From: Acinetobacter corruptisaponis
GTDB taxonomy: Bacteria; Pseudomonadota; Gammaproteobacteria; Pseudomonadales; Moraxellaceae
DNA: 64,000 nucleotides
Assembly: GCF_030053775.1 (NCBI RefSeq)
Contig: NZ_CP125669.1
Location: 1,359,962 to 1,423,961 of the forward strand
Direction of reading: 5' to 3'
Shown here: positions 8,704 through 22,500 of the stretch, one piece after another
Layout: each line of letters begins with the position of its first letter
Position numbering within the stretch: position 1 is the first letter of the stretch
Program-made: the position numbers and the translations under genes
The notes under the pieces: generated by a model
The model's database searches: none
Seen by the model: the letters and a program-made list of their open reading frames with translations, nothing else
What the model was told of the DNA's origin: nothing

Positions 8704-10362
8704 TTATGAATGATTAAAATAATTCACATAAGCAATATAGCCCGACAAGTTATGTTCCTGGTCATCAATTCGGGTTCTGAATCGGTCATGTCGCACATAA
8801 AATGCATTTAAGATTTTGTCTGGCCGTGCCATATACATTGCCACTTCAGGATAGAAGAAACCATTACGCTGAAACTCACTGCGTAGTTCAATCAATTCTT
8901 CCAGCTTCTCAAACTTGGCCTGCTGGTAAAGTTCTTCATATCCCTGCTCTTTCAGGCGATTTACCATTTTATATGCTGACATCAGCATTTCCAGAAAGGT
9001 GGCATAGACCGTTTTTCTATTTTTTATAAAGTCCATATGCTGTAGATAATTATTTAGGCCAAACTGAAAATATTTTTCTTCTGGGCATATTTTGGTAAGT
9101 TCGTTGGTACAGTAACTTAACCAGTGATCATGATATTTATCATATTTTTTCGTTATAAAATGCTCAAACATTAACTTTACTGTCGCCAAAAGTTTTTTAT
9201 CATGATTGAGTTGGTAAAGGCGAAGTAAGGCCAGTGCAGCCTCACCATCATAATAAACGATGCGAAACTTTTCTTTTAACTCATAACTTGGGTAATGCAG
9301 TACATGGGTGGTTTGTCCCTCGGCATCAACCATTTCCAAAATACCATTGGCAATTGCTTCTGCATATTTCAGGTATTTCCTGTCATTGGTGAGTTCCTGA
9401 TATTTGCTAAACATTAAAATTGCCGCTGCATTTGCACCCAGCTTAATTTCCTGATGCTTTTCCCCATCAATCATAAAGGCAACTTTGCCTTGTTTTTCCC
9501 TGTAGAACGTATCAATTGCATATTGTATGGAGTTATGTATTTTGGGCCAAAACTCGTCATTCTCCTCCACTTCAAAACTTTCCAACAATGCGTAGATAGA
9601 CGTACAGTGACGCACGGTGTTATAGCCTTTTAGCTCTCGGTCATAGGCAGGAAAATAACCGTAAACAAAACGTCCATTGTCATGAATCTGCCGATATAAG
9701 AAGTCCGCATCTTTTGTAATCAGTTGTTTAAGATGTTCTTTTTTATTGCCCTGTAGTTCACGAACTCCATTTTGACAGCCACCACTTTGTAGTGGAATAA
9801 ATTGACCATCTTCATAGATTGCAGCATAGGTTTCAAATGTCCAAATATGCTCAAGTGTATCTAATACAACGGTTTTATTTATGTTTGGATATTTTTTCTG
9901 AATGGTAGCATTAAAATTTGCCTCATCAAAAAAATTCGGTTCATCGTATTTTAGCCCCTTGATGATTGCCCGACCATAAACCTCCTGTTCCAGAAATGCG
10001 ACTTCAAAATTTTCATCCAGACTTAAACCCTTTCGGTAATGATTATTATGCTGTTGGTGTGATACTTCATAGACCACATTTTTCCAGGGCTGTTTTTGAA
10101 TCTGGTAAGCAATATCAAGCTTGATTATTTCCAATAGGTTTTTGTTCTTTTCAAAGGTTTTTTCAACAAAATTTATCAGTCGCTTAATGACCCTGGAACT
10201 TTCCACATCACTGCTGTTCCATACCTGACATCGACTTGAAATTTGACCATAGGACAAAAAAATGCATATTTGACTTTCATTAACCTGTTTTTCCTGAATC
10301 GTATTTTCTAGCCATTTTATTAACTGTAATTTTAAATGCTGTAATTCATTATAGCTCTGCAT
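8704..10362 (-). CDS. Unrecognised protein with a predicted alpha/alpha-toroid domain
   Basis: A 552-residue protein, first gene of the leftward operon, with GGA upstream of the ATG. The N-terminal 190 residues are mixed and not recognised. From about 210 to 470 the sequence is a series of helical hairpins with conserved small and aromatic turns: YNTVRHCTSIYALLE (247-261), KLGANAAAILMFSKY (307-321), IVYYDGEAALALLRLY (368-383) and KTVYATFLEML (450-460). This pattern is typical of six- or seven-hairpin toroids, as in glycoside hydrolases, epimerases and LanC-like enzymes. The C-terminus VRHDRFRTRIDDQEHNLSGY (523-542) is rich in His, Asp and Arg and may close the active site. I cannot assign a reaction. 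The context points to a joint pathway with the CapA-like protein and the ATP-grasp ligase. Confidence 0.65.
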   Translation of the reverse strand: MQSYNELQHLKLQLIKWLENTIQEKQVNESQICIFLSYGQISSRCQVWNSSDVESSRVIKRLINFVEKTFEKNKNLLEIIKLDIAYQIQKQPWKNVVYEVSHQQHNNHYRKGLSLDENFEVAFLEQEVYGRAIIKGLKYDEPNFFDEANFNATIQKKYPNINKTVVLDTLEHIWTFETYAAIYEDGQFIPLQSGGCQNGVRELQGNKKEHLKQLITKDADFLYRQIHDNGRFVYGYFPAYDRELKGYNTVRHCTSIYALLESFEVEENDEFWPKIHNSIQYAIDTFYREKQGKVAFMIDGEKHQEIKLGANAAAILMFSKYQELTNDRKYLKYAEAIANGILEMVDAEGQTTHVLHYPSYELKEKFRIVYYDGEAALALLRLYQLNHDKKLLATVKLMFEHFITKKYDKYHDHWLSYCTNELTKICPEEKYFQFGLNNYLQHMDFIKNRKTVYATFLEMLMSAYKMVNRLKEQGYEELYQQAKFEKLEELIELRSEFQRNGFFYPEVAMYMARPDKILNAFYVRHDRFRTRIDDQEHNLSGYIAYVNYFNHS

Positions 10363-10454
10363 ATATTTATTCCGTTTCTAGTCATTATAAGGATTTTTAA
10401 AAAAACTATATCGTATATGCTTTTGTTTTGAAATGAATAAACTGTATGTTTTGT

Positions 10455-10491
10455 GAAAAAGAAAAACCGCCCCATGTTTCCATGAGGCGGT
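10455..10491 (-). terminator. Rho-independent terminator of the giant adhesin gene
   Basis: On the minus strand ACCGCC-TCATG, a GAAA loop, then CATG-GGCGGT form a strong stem, followed by TTTTTCTTTT. It lies 25 bp after the adhesin stop codon and 93 bp before the next gene in the same direction, so the downstream operon probably has its own promoter or depends on read-through. Confidence 0.85.
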
Positions 10492-10515
10492 ATATTGGGT
10501 TTGAATTAAACTAGG

Positions 10516-13500
10516 TTAGAACAGGATTTGCTGATTATGCAGCAATTCAGCAAGTGTCACTTCACTTGTTTGATTGGTCAGGATGAGCAAGTTGGTTGAA
10601 TCCGCACCACCTGTGCCATCTCGATCAATTTTCACAGTTGCTGTATGGTTATCTGCATCATATTGGACAGAGAGGTACTGTTCAATATTACCTGCATTTG
10701 CACCAGAACCACTGAGCAAATCACGGACATCTATGCGATCAGCCTCGGCATCGACACCAACCTGACCCACATGGAAGTCAGTCCAGGTATCTGTACCGTT
10801 GCCACCTGTTGCATCACCTGCAACGAGTAACTGGTAGATTGCTGTATCAGAACCTGCACCGCCCTCCAAGGTATCATTGCCTGCTCCGCCAATGAGAATG
10901 TCGTTACCTGCTCCGCCATGAAGTTCATCATTGCCAGTGCCACCATCGAGGTAGTCATTGCCTGCATTGCCAAACAGTTTGTCATTGCCTGCACCACCAC
11001 GAACGATGTCGTTGCATTGACCACCAGTGAGTGTGTCATCTCCATCATAACCATAGATTCTCACGTTATGGTCGCTTACTGCGGATTGATCAATCACATC
11101 AGCAGTCGCTCCACCTTCAACAACATAGCTTGCTGTACCATGACCCAATAGATTGCTTAACAGACCCACATCAAGCAGTTGAGCCAGGCTTTGTACTGTT
11201 GGCTGCGCATGTACGCTGTCATAGGCAGTGACGGTTACGCTATCAGCAAGGTTCAACTGTACCAAATCCTTACTTGCATGAATCGTCGCCATGAACTCCA
11301 TTAGTTTTTGATTGTCAATGGTTCCATTATCCGCAGCAGTGATGATAATTTTCATCGAATCGCTGCCGAAGAGGCTGATACCCTGCAATCTGTCAGTCAC
11401 ATCCACATTTAGGCCAAACTCTGCTGCCAGACCTTGTGAGTATGCGAATCCAACACCATTACCGCCCAACAATGTTGTCAAGAGGTTAATGACATTGAGT
11501 CCAACGATACCTGAGTTGTATTCGATCTCAACTCGTTTAATGTCGTTGTTGACATCAACTGCAAGGAGTGGTTGCTGATCCAGGGTGATCAAGCCAGCCA
11601 CATCTGCACCCACGAGACCCAACAATGCATTATTGGTTAATGCCACCTCTGGTTTTTGTTGGCCTACAGAAGCGATGATATCCAGGTCAAACTCAGCACT
11701 GGTGAAAGTATGGCCTGCGGTATTGGTTGCTTCGACAGTAAAGATATACTGACCCAGGCTGGTAATTGGTGCTGTAGTGAGACTCCATTTACCGTCGGCA
11801 CCTGCGGTGGTTGTACCTACTTCCATACCATTGGCAAACAGGGTCACTGTACTGTTTGCCTCTGCCACACCATAGAAAGTCGGTGTGGTGTCATCGGTTG
11901 AGCCCCCATTGAACACATTACCCTGTTCTGCACCGAAGTTGTCTGCAACCGCAAGGATGGCTGGATTCATATCCTGTCCTGCGATGGTGATGGTTAAGGT
12001 GGCTGACGAAGTAAAGTCAATACCTGTTGGGTCAGTCATATGATAAGTGAATGTTTCCACCTGACCTAGCCCCACCAGATTTGTGTACGGTGTATAGGTG
12101 TAGTGACCATTGGCAGAGATCACCAATGTACCATATTGACCGTGAATGGTGGTCGCACCCATTTCATTGACAGCCACACTTTGTCCATTGAAGTCAACAC
12201 TGGTGACTTTGGTAAATACAGTCACGCTGTCATCTGCAAGAACATTGCCTGTCACTGGTAGAACTGCGTGCTGACTTGGATCATATACATCTGCTGTTGC
12301 AGTCAGTTTACCTGCCAGACCTACACCAACACCATCGTATGCCATGAATGCACGGTATTGACCTGCATCGAGGTTATTCACCGTAGCCACAACCTGACCA
12401 TTTGCAAGCAGATCGAGGTTAATAATGCCACTGGTGTTAGAACCTGCTACGGCCACCCATTCGCCATTGACCAGTTTTTGAACCACAACTTTATAGTCAT
12501 CATTCAAGACACCCAAGCTGATTGCCGTACTATAGCTAAAGGTCATATTTTGTGTATGTCCATCCGCTACCGTAAAGCTCATGGCTGGTGTTCCAAGGAT
12601 CGGTAAATTAATACCAGCAACACCAATCAATGCAGCATAGGCCTGTTCACCAATCATCAGGTCATTGCCCACCAGCAATGCGCCAGAGTCGATTCCTGCC
12701 ACTGCTACATCTGCATCAGCCGCGATATTAACGGTTGCAGGTGCCAATGGATTCATCGGATCCCAAGTCATATCCACAAGATCGCTATCGATATGGATAA
12801 TCAATTGGGCAGATGCCTGATAGTCATTGCCTGTTGGGTCAACAATGTTATAGGTGAAGTGTTCAACCTGGCCTAGACCAGCATTGTCCGCATTTGGTGT
12901 ATAGGTGTAGCTGCCATTTGCATACATCACCAAGGTACCGTATTGACCGTTGATGGTGATGACACCACTCGCTCCGATATCTACAGTATTCGCGCCATAA
13001 GTCACTGAATGGACCACTGTAAATGGTGTGGTGGTATCGCTATGTCCTGTGACACCCACATCACCAAGCACGTTGCCATGAACAGCCACTGAAGTGTAGC
13101 CATTGACAATGGTGTTTAGATCATAGAGGTCGGCTGTTGCGGTCAACGTGCCTCCTAAACCACCACCAAGTACGCCTGTGTAAACCATCGCGGCACGGTA
13201 TTCACCTGTTGCCAGACCAGTCAGTGTGACACCCGCACCTGAGTTGAGCAGTTGTAGATCCAGCACATTCCATTGACCAGAACCATTCAATGCCACCCAG
13301 TTACCTGATGCATCTTTATGTTGAATCACCAGTTGGTAATCACTCAATGCGCCTGCACCAATCAAGGTGCTGTAACTTAAGGTGACATCACCTGTTGCGG
13401 TATTGACATTGAAGCCAACACTGTTGCTACCGATGATTGCAGCATTCAGGCCAAGCAAGCCAACAAGAGCAAGGTATCCATGACTGCCAAGAACCGCATC

Positions 13501-16500
13501 GTGTTCAACCACCGCATATTGTGGTTGGGCAATTTGATCCAGATCGTAGATGTCGGCTGTTGCGGTCAGGTTACCAAGTAAGCCCACTTCTCCAAGAGAA
13601 CTGTCATAAGTCATGAATGCACGGTATGTACCCTCACCTAGACCATGCATGGTTGCAGCAACCTGTCCAGAGGCAAGCAACTCAAGACTAATGAAGCCAT
13701 CTGTCATCGCGTTGTTGACAGTGACCCACTGGTTAGTGGCTGTATCGAATTTTTGGACAAGGACACCATAGCCATCACCAAGAACACCAACAGTTGCCAG
13801 AGCGCTGTAACAGAACGTCACATCGGCACTTTCGCCTGCCGCCACGGTGAAGTTAATGTCACCATTATCAAGCAATGACAGGTCAAGATCTGATAGACCA
13901 ACCAGTGCAAGGTAACTATGGCTACCAAAGTCCACATCATCGCCAACTTGTAACAATGATGGGTTAATCGCTGCGGTCACCAGATCATCAACTGCGTTGA
14001 AGTCAATGGTTGCAGGTTGTGCAGGATGATCTGCATCGCCCCATGTCATATCCACCTGATGACTATCTAAATGGAAGTACAAGGTTGCTGATGAACTCAT
14101 GCCAGTCGCTGGGTCATGCAAGGTATAGGTAAACTGATCAACCAGACCTAGACCTGCACTATTTGCATTTGGTGTATAGGTGTATTCACCCTGCTCATCG
14201 ATCTGTAGCGTACCGTAATGACCGACGATAGTCAGGCCAGCACTTGTCATGTCTGTGGTTGTGCCATTGAAAGTGACACTTTGTAAAACAGTGGTCGCGG
14301 TAAGAACATCAACCTCTGTGCCATGCAAGCCCACATCTTCAATCACATTGCCCCTTGCAGCCGTTACCACATAGTTCACTTGGGTTGTGCTATAAACATC
14401 TGCGGTTGCAGACAATGTTCCAAGCAAGCTTACATCAATGACCGCTCCTTCATGGGCCAGGAATGCACGATATGTACCAGCAGCAAGGTTGTTCAGTGTG
14501 ACGCTGTTGCCTGACAGTACATCTAGATTCAGGAAGTCAGCATCACCTGTGCCCTGCACCGCTACCCAATGCCCTGACGCATCCAGTTTTTGAACCACGA
14601 GTTTGACATCATCAAGTACACCCGCACCCAGTGGCAAGCTATAACTGAATGTGACGTTATCTACAGTGCCACCTGCAACATTGAAGTTGATCGCATCTGA
14701 TCTTAATGCCTGTAGATCAAGATTTGCGATGCCCACCATTGCGAGATAACCATGACTACCCAGGTTGGCATTATCGAACAGTTGTTGTGGAACAACATCG
14801 ATATAAGCATCTGCCAGGTTGTCAAAGGCATGTATTTGCAATAATGGATCAACCACAATTCCGATCTGCGCATTTGCAGTATCGATATGACCAAATCCAT
14901 CAGTTGCCGTTGCCACAATGTTCACAACACCATTGACCGCCGCAGAGGCTGGAAGACTGACGGTGATATAACCATTGTCCACATCTGCTGAATTGACAGT
15001 GTAAAGCGTACCATTGACGTTAATCACAGTACCATCAACCGCATCAACCCCCAGATTCACATGGATATCGAACACGCCATCTGTACCAAGCTCATCCAGA
15101 TTGATGACACCATCACCATTGAGGTCTGCCACGACATCAATCGTAGTGATCAAGTCCTGAACATCCAGCGCATAGTCATGTGCCGTAGTAATTGAACTAC
15201 TATTACCTGCCGCATCGGTAAAGGTTGCTGTTGCATCAACGGTGAGATCATCATCAAGTGCGAGATCACCACCATCAACATTGACAGTCCAGGTTGCATT
15301 TGTACCCGTGAAATTCACGGTCGCGTCATAATCCACACCATTGATCGTTACAGTCACGTGGGTATTGGCCGAGTTCGCAGCCTCTCCTGTAACACCTGTC
15401 AATGTACCTGTCACAGTCACTGTGCCGCCTGCTTCAAGGGCATCAAGAATGTCATCACCAGTGATTGGATCAATCGTAATGACTGTACCATCCGTACTTG
15501 GTGGGATGGTATCCACACCAATCCATGTTGCTGCGGAGTCAAGATTACCCCAGACATCATGTGCCTGTGCAGAGATATTCATCAACTGATTGACGCCAAC
15601 AATACTGGCTACGATATAGCCATTTTGTAGATCGGTTGAGTTGACTGTATATGATTGACCATTCACCGTTACCACCATGCCATCATAGGCATCGGCACCC
15701 AAACCAACCTGAACATTGAATGTTCCATCTGAACCAAGCTCAGCGGCATTGATCAGATTGTTATGGTCAAGATCATCAATCACCGTGATGTTGGTAATCA
15801 TGTCCTGTGGTGCAACGATTACACCTGCATTTACTGTATCAGTATGACCATCTGTATCGGTTGTGGTTGCTCCAATTGTAATTGCGCCACTGCCAATCGT
15901 TGGAATTGTGATTGGGAATGAGTTGTTTGCAAGATCAGTTGCTGTAACCGTATGGTTGATCGTAATCGTACCACCTGCTACAGGACCAGTTACGGTCACT
16001 TGAACCTGCATTCCCTCATAAGCGTCATCTCCAAGTCCTATATGCGCCTGAACATTGGCACTACCATTGAGTTCATGTCCTGTAATTGTTCCATTGGCAT
16101 TCAGATCAGTATCAATCGTAATGTCAATTAGCAAGTCATGATCGGAATCACTGTCGCTGTCTGAGTCGGAGTCGCTGTCGGAATCTGAATCGCTGTCAGA
16201 GTCGGAATCGGAATCGCTGTCAGAGTCAGAGTCGCTGTCGCTATCTGAATCGCTGTCTGAGTCACTGTCGGAGTCTGAATCACTGTCGGAATCGGAGTCA
16301 CTGTCGCTGTCGGAGTCAGAGTCACTGTCGGAGTCAGAGTCACTGTCGGAGTCGCTGTCGCTATCTGAGTCGGAATCAGAGTCACTGTCTGAATCGGAGT
16401 CGCTGTCTGAATCGGAGTCACTGTCTGAGTCTGAATCGCTATCAGAGTCACTGTCGGAGTCGGAATCGCTGTCGGAATCAGAATCGGAGTCGCTATCGGA

Positions 16501-19500
16501 ATCACTGTCGGAATCTGAGTCGCTGTCGGAGTCAGAGTCACTGTCGGAGTCTGAATCGGAGTCGCTGTCGGAGTCTGAGTCACTGTCAGAATCGGAGTCG
16601 CTGTCAGAATCTGAGTCGCTGTCGGAGTCTGAGTCGCTGTCAGAATCTGAGTCGCTGTCGCTATCTGAGTCTGAGTCGCTGTCGGAATCTGAGTCGCTGT
16701 CGGAATCGGAGTCGCTGTCGCTATCGGAATCGCTGTCAGAATCGGAGTCGCTGTCGGAATCGGAGTCACTGTCAGAATCAGAGTCGCTGTCTGAATCGGA
16801 GTCACTGTCTGAATCGGAGTCACTGTCAGAGTCTGAGTCACTGTCAGAGTCGGAGTCGCTGTCGGAGTCGGAGTCACTGTCGGAGTCGGAGTCACTGTCG
16901 GAGTCGGAGTCACTGTCGGAATCTGAATCGCTGTCGGAGTCTGAATCACTGTCTGAGTCAGAGTCACTGTCGGAGTCTGAATCACTGTCTGAGTCAGAGT
17001 CGCTATCTGAGTCGGAGTCACTGTCGCTGTCGGAATCTGAATCACTGTCGCTATCTGAGTCGGAATCGCTGTCGGAGTCAGAGTCGCTGTCAGAATCGGA
17101 GTCACTGTCAGAGTCGCTGTCGGAGTCAGAGTCGCTGTCAGAATCGGAGTCGCTATCTGAATCGGAATCGCTGTCTGAGTCGGAGTCACTGTCTGAATCA
17201 GAGTCACTGTCGCTATCTGAATCTGAGTCTGAGTCGCTGTCAGAGTCAGAGTCGCTGTCGGAGTCGGAGTCACTGTCGGAGTCGGAGTCACTGTCGGAGT
17301 CGGAGTCACTGTCGGAATCTGAATCGCTGTCGGAGTCAGAGTCGCTGTCGGAGTCTGAGTCACTGTCGGAGTCTGAATCGGAGTCGCTGTCGCTATCGGA
17401 ATCGCTGTCAGAATCTGAGTCGCTGTCGGAGTCTGAGTCGCTGTCAGAATCGGAGTCGCTGTCGCTATCTGAGTCTGAGTCGCTGTCGGAATCTGAGTCA
17501 CTGTCGGAATCGGAGTCGCTGTCGGAATCTGAATCGCTGTCAGAGTCGGAATCGCTGTCAGAGTCGGAATCGCTATCTGAATCGGAGTCGCTGTCAGAGT
17601 CACTGTCAGAATCGGAGTCGCTGTCAGAATCGGAGTCGCTGTCGGAATCAGAGTCACTGTCGGAATCGGAATCGCTGTCGGAATCGGAGTCACTGTCGCT
17701 ATCGGAGTCACTGTCGGAATCGGAGTCGCTGTCAGAATCGGAGTCGCTGTCAGAATCGGAATCACTGTCGCTGTCTGAGTCGGAGTCGGAATCGCTATCT
17801 GAGTCGGAATCAGAGTCACTGTCTGAATCGGAGTCACTGTCAGAATCGGAGTCACTGTCTGAGTCAGAGTCGCTGTCAGAGTCGGAGTCGCTGTCAGAAT
17901 CGGAGTCACTGTCGGAATCGGAGTCACTGTCAGAATCGGAGTCACTGTCGGAATCTGAATCACTGTCGGAATCTGAGTCAGAGTCGCTGTCAGAGTCGGA
18001 GTCGCTATCAGAATCGGAGTCACTGTCGCTATCTGAGTCAGAGTCGCTGTCAGAGTCGGAGTCGCTGTCGGAATCTGAATCGCTGTCAGAGTCGGAATCG
18101 CTGTCAGAATCGGAGTCACTGTCGCTATCTGAGTCGGAATCGCTATCTGAGTCACTGTCGCTATCTGAGTCGGAATCGCTATCTGAGTCGGAATCGCTGT
18201 CAGAGTCACTGTCGCTATCTGAGTCGGAATCGCTGTCAGAGTCGGAATCGCTGTCAGAGTCGGAATCGGAATCGCTGTCGGAATCGGAATCGCTGTCGGA
18301 GTCACTGTCAGAATCGGAGTCGCTGTCGGAATCAGAGTCGCTGTCTGAATCTGAGTCACTGTCGGAATCGGAGTCGCTGTCGGAATCTGAATCGCTGTCA
18401 GAGTCGGAATCGCTGTCAGAGTCGGAATCGCTATCTGAATCGGAGTCGCTGTCAGAGTCACTGTCAGAATCGGAGTCGCTGTCAGAATCGGAGTCGCTGT
18501 CAGAATCAGAGTCACTGTCGGAATCGGAATCGCTGTCGGAATCGGAGTCACTGTCGGAATCTGAATCGCTGTCGGAGTCGGAGTCGCTGTCAGAATCGGA
18601 GTCGCTGTCAGAATCGGAATCACTGTCGCTGTCTGAGTCGGAGTCGGAATCGCTATCTGAGTCGGAATCAGAGTCACTGTCTGAATCGGAGTCACTGTCA
18701 GAATCGGAGTCACTGTCTGAGTCAGAGTCGGAATCGGAGTCGCTATCTGAATCTGAGTCACTGTCAGAATCTGAGTCACTGTCAGAATCGGAGTCACTGT
18801 CGGAATCTGAATCACTGTCGGAATCTGAGTCAGAGTCGCTGTCAGAGTCGGAGTCGCTATCAGAATCGGAGTCACTGTCGCTATCTGAGTCAGAGTCGCT
18901 GTCAGAGTCGGAGTCGCTGTCGGAATCTGAATCGCTGTCAGAGTCGGAATCGCTGTCAGAATCGGAGTCACTGTCGCTATCTGAGTCGGAATCGCTATCT
19001 GAGTCACTGTCGCTATCTGAGTCGGAATCGCTGTCAGAGTCACTGTCGCTATCTGAGTCGGAATCGCTGTCAGAGTCGGAATCGCTGTCAGAGTCGGAAT
19101 CGGAATCGCTGTCGGAATCGGAATCGCTGTCGGAGTCACTGTCAGAATCGGAGTCGCTGTCGGAATCAGAGTCGCTGTCTGAATCTGAGTCACTGTCGGA
19201 ATCGGAGTCGCTGTCGCTATCTGAATCGGAGTCACTGTCGGAGTCTGAATCACTGTCGGAATCGGAGTCACTGTCGCTGTCGGAGTCAGAGTCACTGTCG
19301 GAGTCAGAGTCACTGTCGGAGTCGCTGTCGCTATCTGAGTCGGAATCAGAGTCACTGTCTGAATCGGAGTCACTGTCAGAATCGGAGTCACTGTCTGAGT
19401 CAGAGTCGCTGTCGCTGTCTGAGTCAGAGTCACTGTCGCTATCTGAATCTGAGTCTGAGTCGCTGTCAGAGTCAGAGTCGCTGTCGGAGTCTGAGTCACT

Positions 19501-22500
19501 GTCGGAGTCTGAATCACTGTCGGAATCCGAGTCGCTGTCGGAATCCGAGTCGCTGTCGGAATCCGAGTCGCTGTCTGAGTCGGAGTCACTGTCGGAATCT
19601 GAATCGCTGTCAGAGTCGGAGTCACTGTCGGAATCCGAGTCGGAGTCACTGTCAGAGTCGGAGTCGCTGTCTGAATCGGAGTCACTGTCAGAGTCGGAGT
19701 CACTGTCAGAGTCGCTGTCTGAATCGGAATCGCTGTCGGAGTCGGAATCACTGTCGGAGTCGGAGTCGCTGTCGCTATCTGAGTCGGAATCAGAGTCACT
19801 GTCTGAATCGGAGTCGCTGTCAGAATCGGAATCGCTGTCGGAGTCACTGTCAGAGTCTGAGTCACTGTCGGAGTCGGAATCTGAATCACTGTCAGAGTCA
19901 GAATCACTGTCGGAGTCTGAATCGCTGTCAGAGTCAGAGTCGCTGTCTGAATCGGAATCGCTGTCGGAGTCGGTATCACTGTCAGAGTCGCTGTCTGAAT
20001 CGGAATCGCTGTCGGAGTCGGAATCACTGTCGGAGTCTGAATCACTGTCGCTATCTGAATCGCTGTCTGAGTCACTGTCGGAATCGGAGTCGGAGTCACT
20101 GTCAGAGTCGGAGTCGCTGTCTGAATCGGAGTCGCTGTCTGAATCGGAGTCACTGTCAGAGTCGGAGTCACTGTCTGAATCGGAATCGCTGTCGGAGTCG
20201 CTGTCGCTATCTGAGTCGGAATCAGAGTCACTGTCTGAATCGGAATCGCTGTCGGAGTCGCTGTCGCTATCTGAGTCGGAATCAGAGTCACTGTCTGAAT
20301 CGGAGTCACTGTCAGAATCGGAGTCACTATCGGAGTCCGAATCACTGTCGCTATCTGAATCGCTGTCTGAGTCACTGTCGGAATCGGAGTCGGAGTCGCT
20401 GTCAGAGTCAGAGTCGCTGTCTGAATCGGAATCGCTGTCGGAGTCGGAATCACTGTCAGAGTCGGAGTCGCTGTCGCTATCGGAGTCCGAATCACTGTCG
20501 GAGTCTGAATCACTGTCGCTATCTGAATCGCTGTCTGAATCTGAATCTGAGTCGGAATCGCTGTCAGAGTCGCTGTCTGAGTCGGAGTCGCTGTCGGAGT
20601 CAGAATCGCTGTCTGAGTCAGAGTCGCTATCTGAGTCGGAATCGCTGTCGCTATCTGAGTCAGAGTCGGAGTCGCTATCTGAATCACTGTCGGAATCTGA
20701 ATCACTGTCGGAATCTGAGTCGCTGTCTGAGTCAGAGTCGCTGTCGGAATCTGAATCACTGTCGCTATCTGAATCGCTATCGGAGTCAGAGTCGCTGTCG
20801 GAATCTGAATCACTGTCGCTATCTGAATCGCTATCGGAGTCGCTGTCTGAGTCAGAGTCGCTGTCAGAGTCGGAGTCGCTGTCAGAATCGGAGTCACTGT
20901 CGGAATCGGAGTCACTGTCAGAATCGGAATCGCTGTCGGAATCAGAGTCGCTATCAGAATCGGAGTCGCTGTCGCTGTCTGAATCGGAGTCACTGTCAGA
21001 GTCGGAATCGCTATCGGAATCTGAATCGCTGTCGCTATCAGAGTCACTGTCGGAGTCACTGTCTGAGTCAGAGTCGCTGTCGGAATCTGAGTCGCTGTCA
21101 GAGTCGGAGTCACTGTCAGAGTCGGAGTCACTGTCAGAGTCGGAGTCACTGTCAGAGTCGGAGTCACTGTCTGAATCGGAATCACTGTCTGAATCGGAAT
21201 CGCTGTCTGAGTCAGAGTCACTGTCGGAATCAGAATCGGAGTCGCTGTCGCTATCGGAGTCAGAATCGGAGTCACTGTCGGAATCAGAGTCGCTATCTGA
21301 ATCTGAGTCGCTATCGGAATCGGAGTCAGAGTCGCTGTCAGAATCGGAGTCGCTGTCTGAATCGGAGTCGCTATCTGAGTCGGAATCGCTGTCTGAGTCA
21401 GAGTCACTGTCTGAGTCAGAGTCGCTGTCGGAATCGGAGTCACTATCTGAATCGGAGTCGCTGTCGGAATCGGAGTCACTGTCAGAGTCGGAGTCTGAAT
21501 CACTGTCGCTATCTGAGTCAGAGTCGCTGTCTGAATCGGAGTCACTGTCACTGTCAGAGTCGGAATCACTGTCGGAATCGGAGTCGCTGTCGGAATCTGA
21601 ATCGCTGTCGGAATCTGAATCGCTGTCGGAGTCGGAGTCACTGTCAGAGTCGGAGTCGCTGTCTGAGTCAGAATCACTGTCTGAGTCTGAGTCACTGTCA
21701 GAGTCTGAGTCACTGTCGGAATCTGAATCACTGTCGCTGTCTGAGTCGGAGTCGCTGTCGGAATCGGAGTCGCTGTCTGAATCTGAGTCGCTATCAGAAT
21801 CGGAGTCACTGTCGGAATCTGAATCGCTGTCGGAGTCGGAGTCGCTGTCGGAATCGGAGTCGCTGTCGGAATCTGAATCACTGTCGCTATCTGAATCTGA
21901 GTCGCTGTCGCTATCTGAATCTGAGTCACTGTCGGAGTCGGAATCGCTGTCTGAGTCAGAGTCGCTGTCGGAATCGGAGTCACTGTCAGAGTCGGAATCG
22001 CTGTCTGAGTCAGAGTCGCTGTCGGAATCGGAGTCACTGTCAGAGTCAGAGTCGCTGTCGCTATCTGAATCGGAGTCGCTGTCAGAATCGGAGTCACTGT
22101 CGGAATCAGAGTCGCTGTCTGAATCGGAGTCACTGTCGGAATCGGAATCGCTGTCGGAATCTGAATCACTGTCGCTATCTGAATCGGAGTCACTGTCTGA
22201 GTCTGAGTCAGAGTCACTGTCTGAGTCAGAATCACTGTCTGAGTCAGAATCACTGTCGGAATCGGAGTCGCTGTCGCTATCTGAATCGGAGTCACTGTCA
22301 GAGTCGGAATCGCTGTCGGAGTCGGAATCGCTGTCGGAATCTGAATCGCTGTCGCTATCTGAGTCTGAGTCACTGTCAGAGTCGGAGTCACTGTCAGAAT
22401 CGGAGTCGCTGTCGGAGTCAGAATCGCTGTCGGAATCAGAGTCGCTGTCTGAATCGGAGTCAGAGTCGGAGTCGCTATCTGAATCACTGTCGGAATCTGA

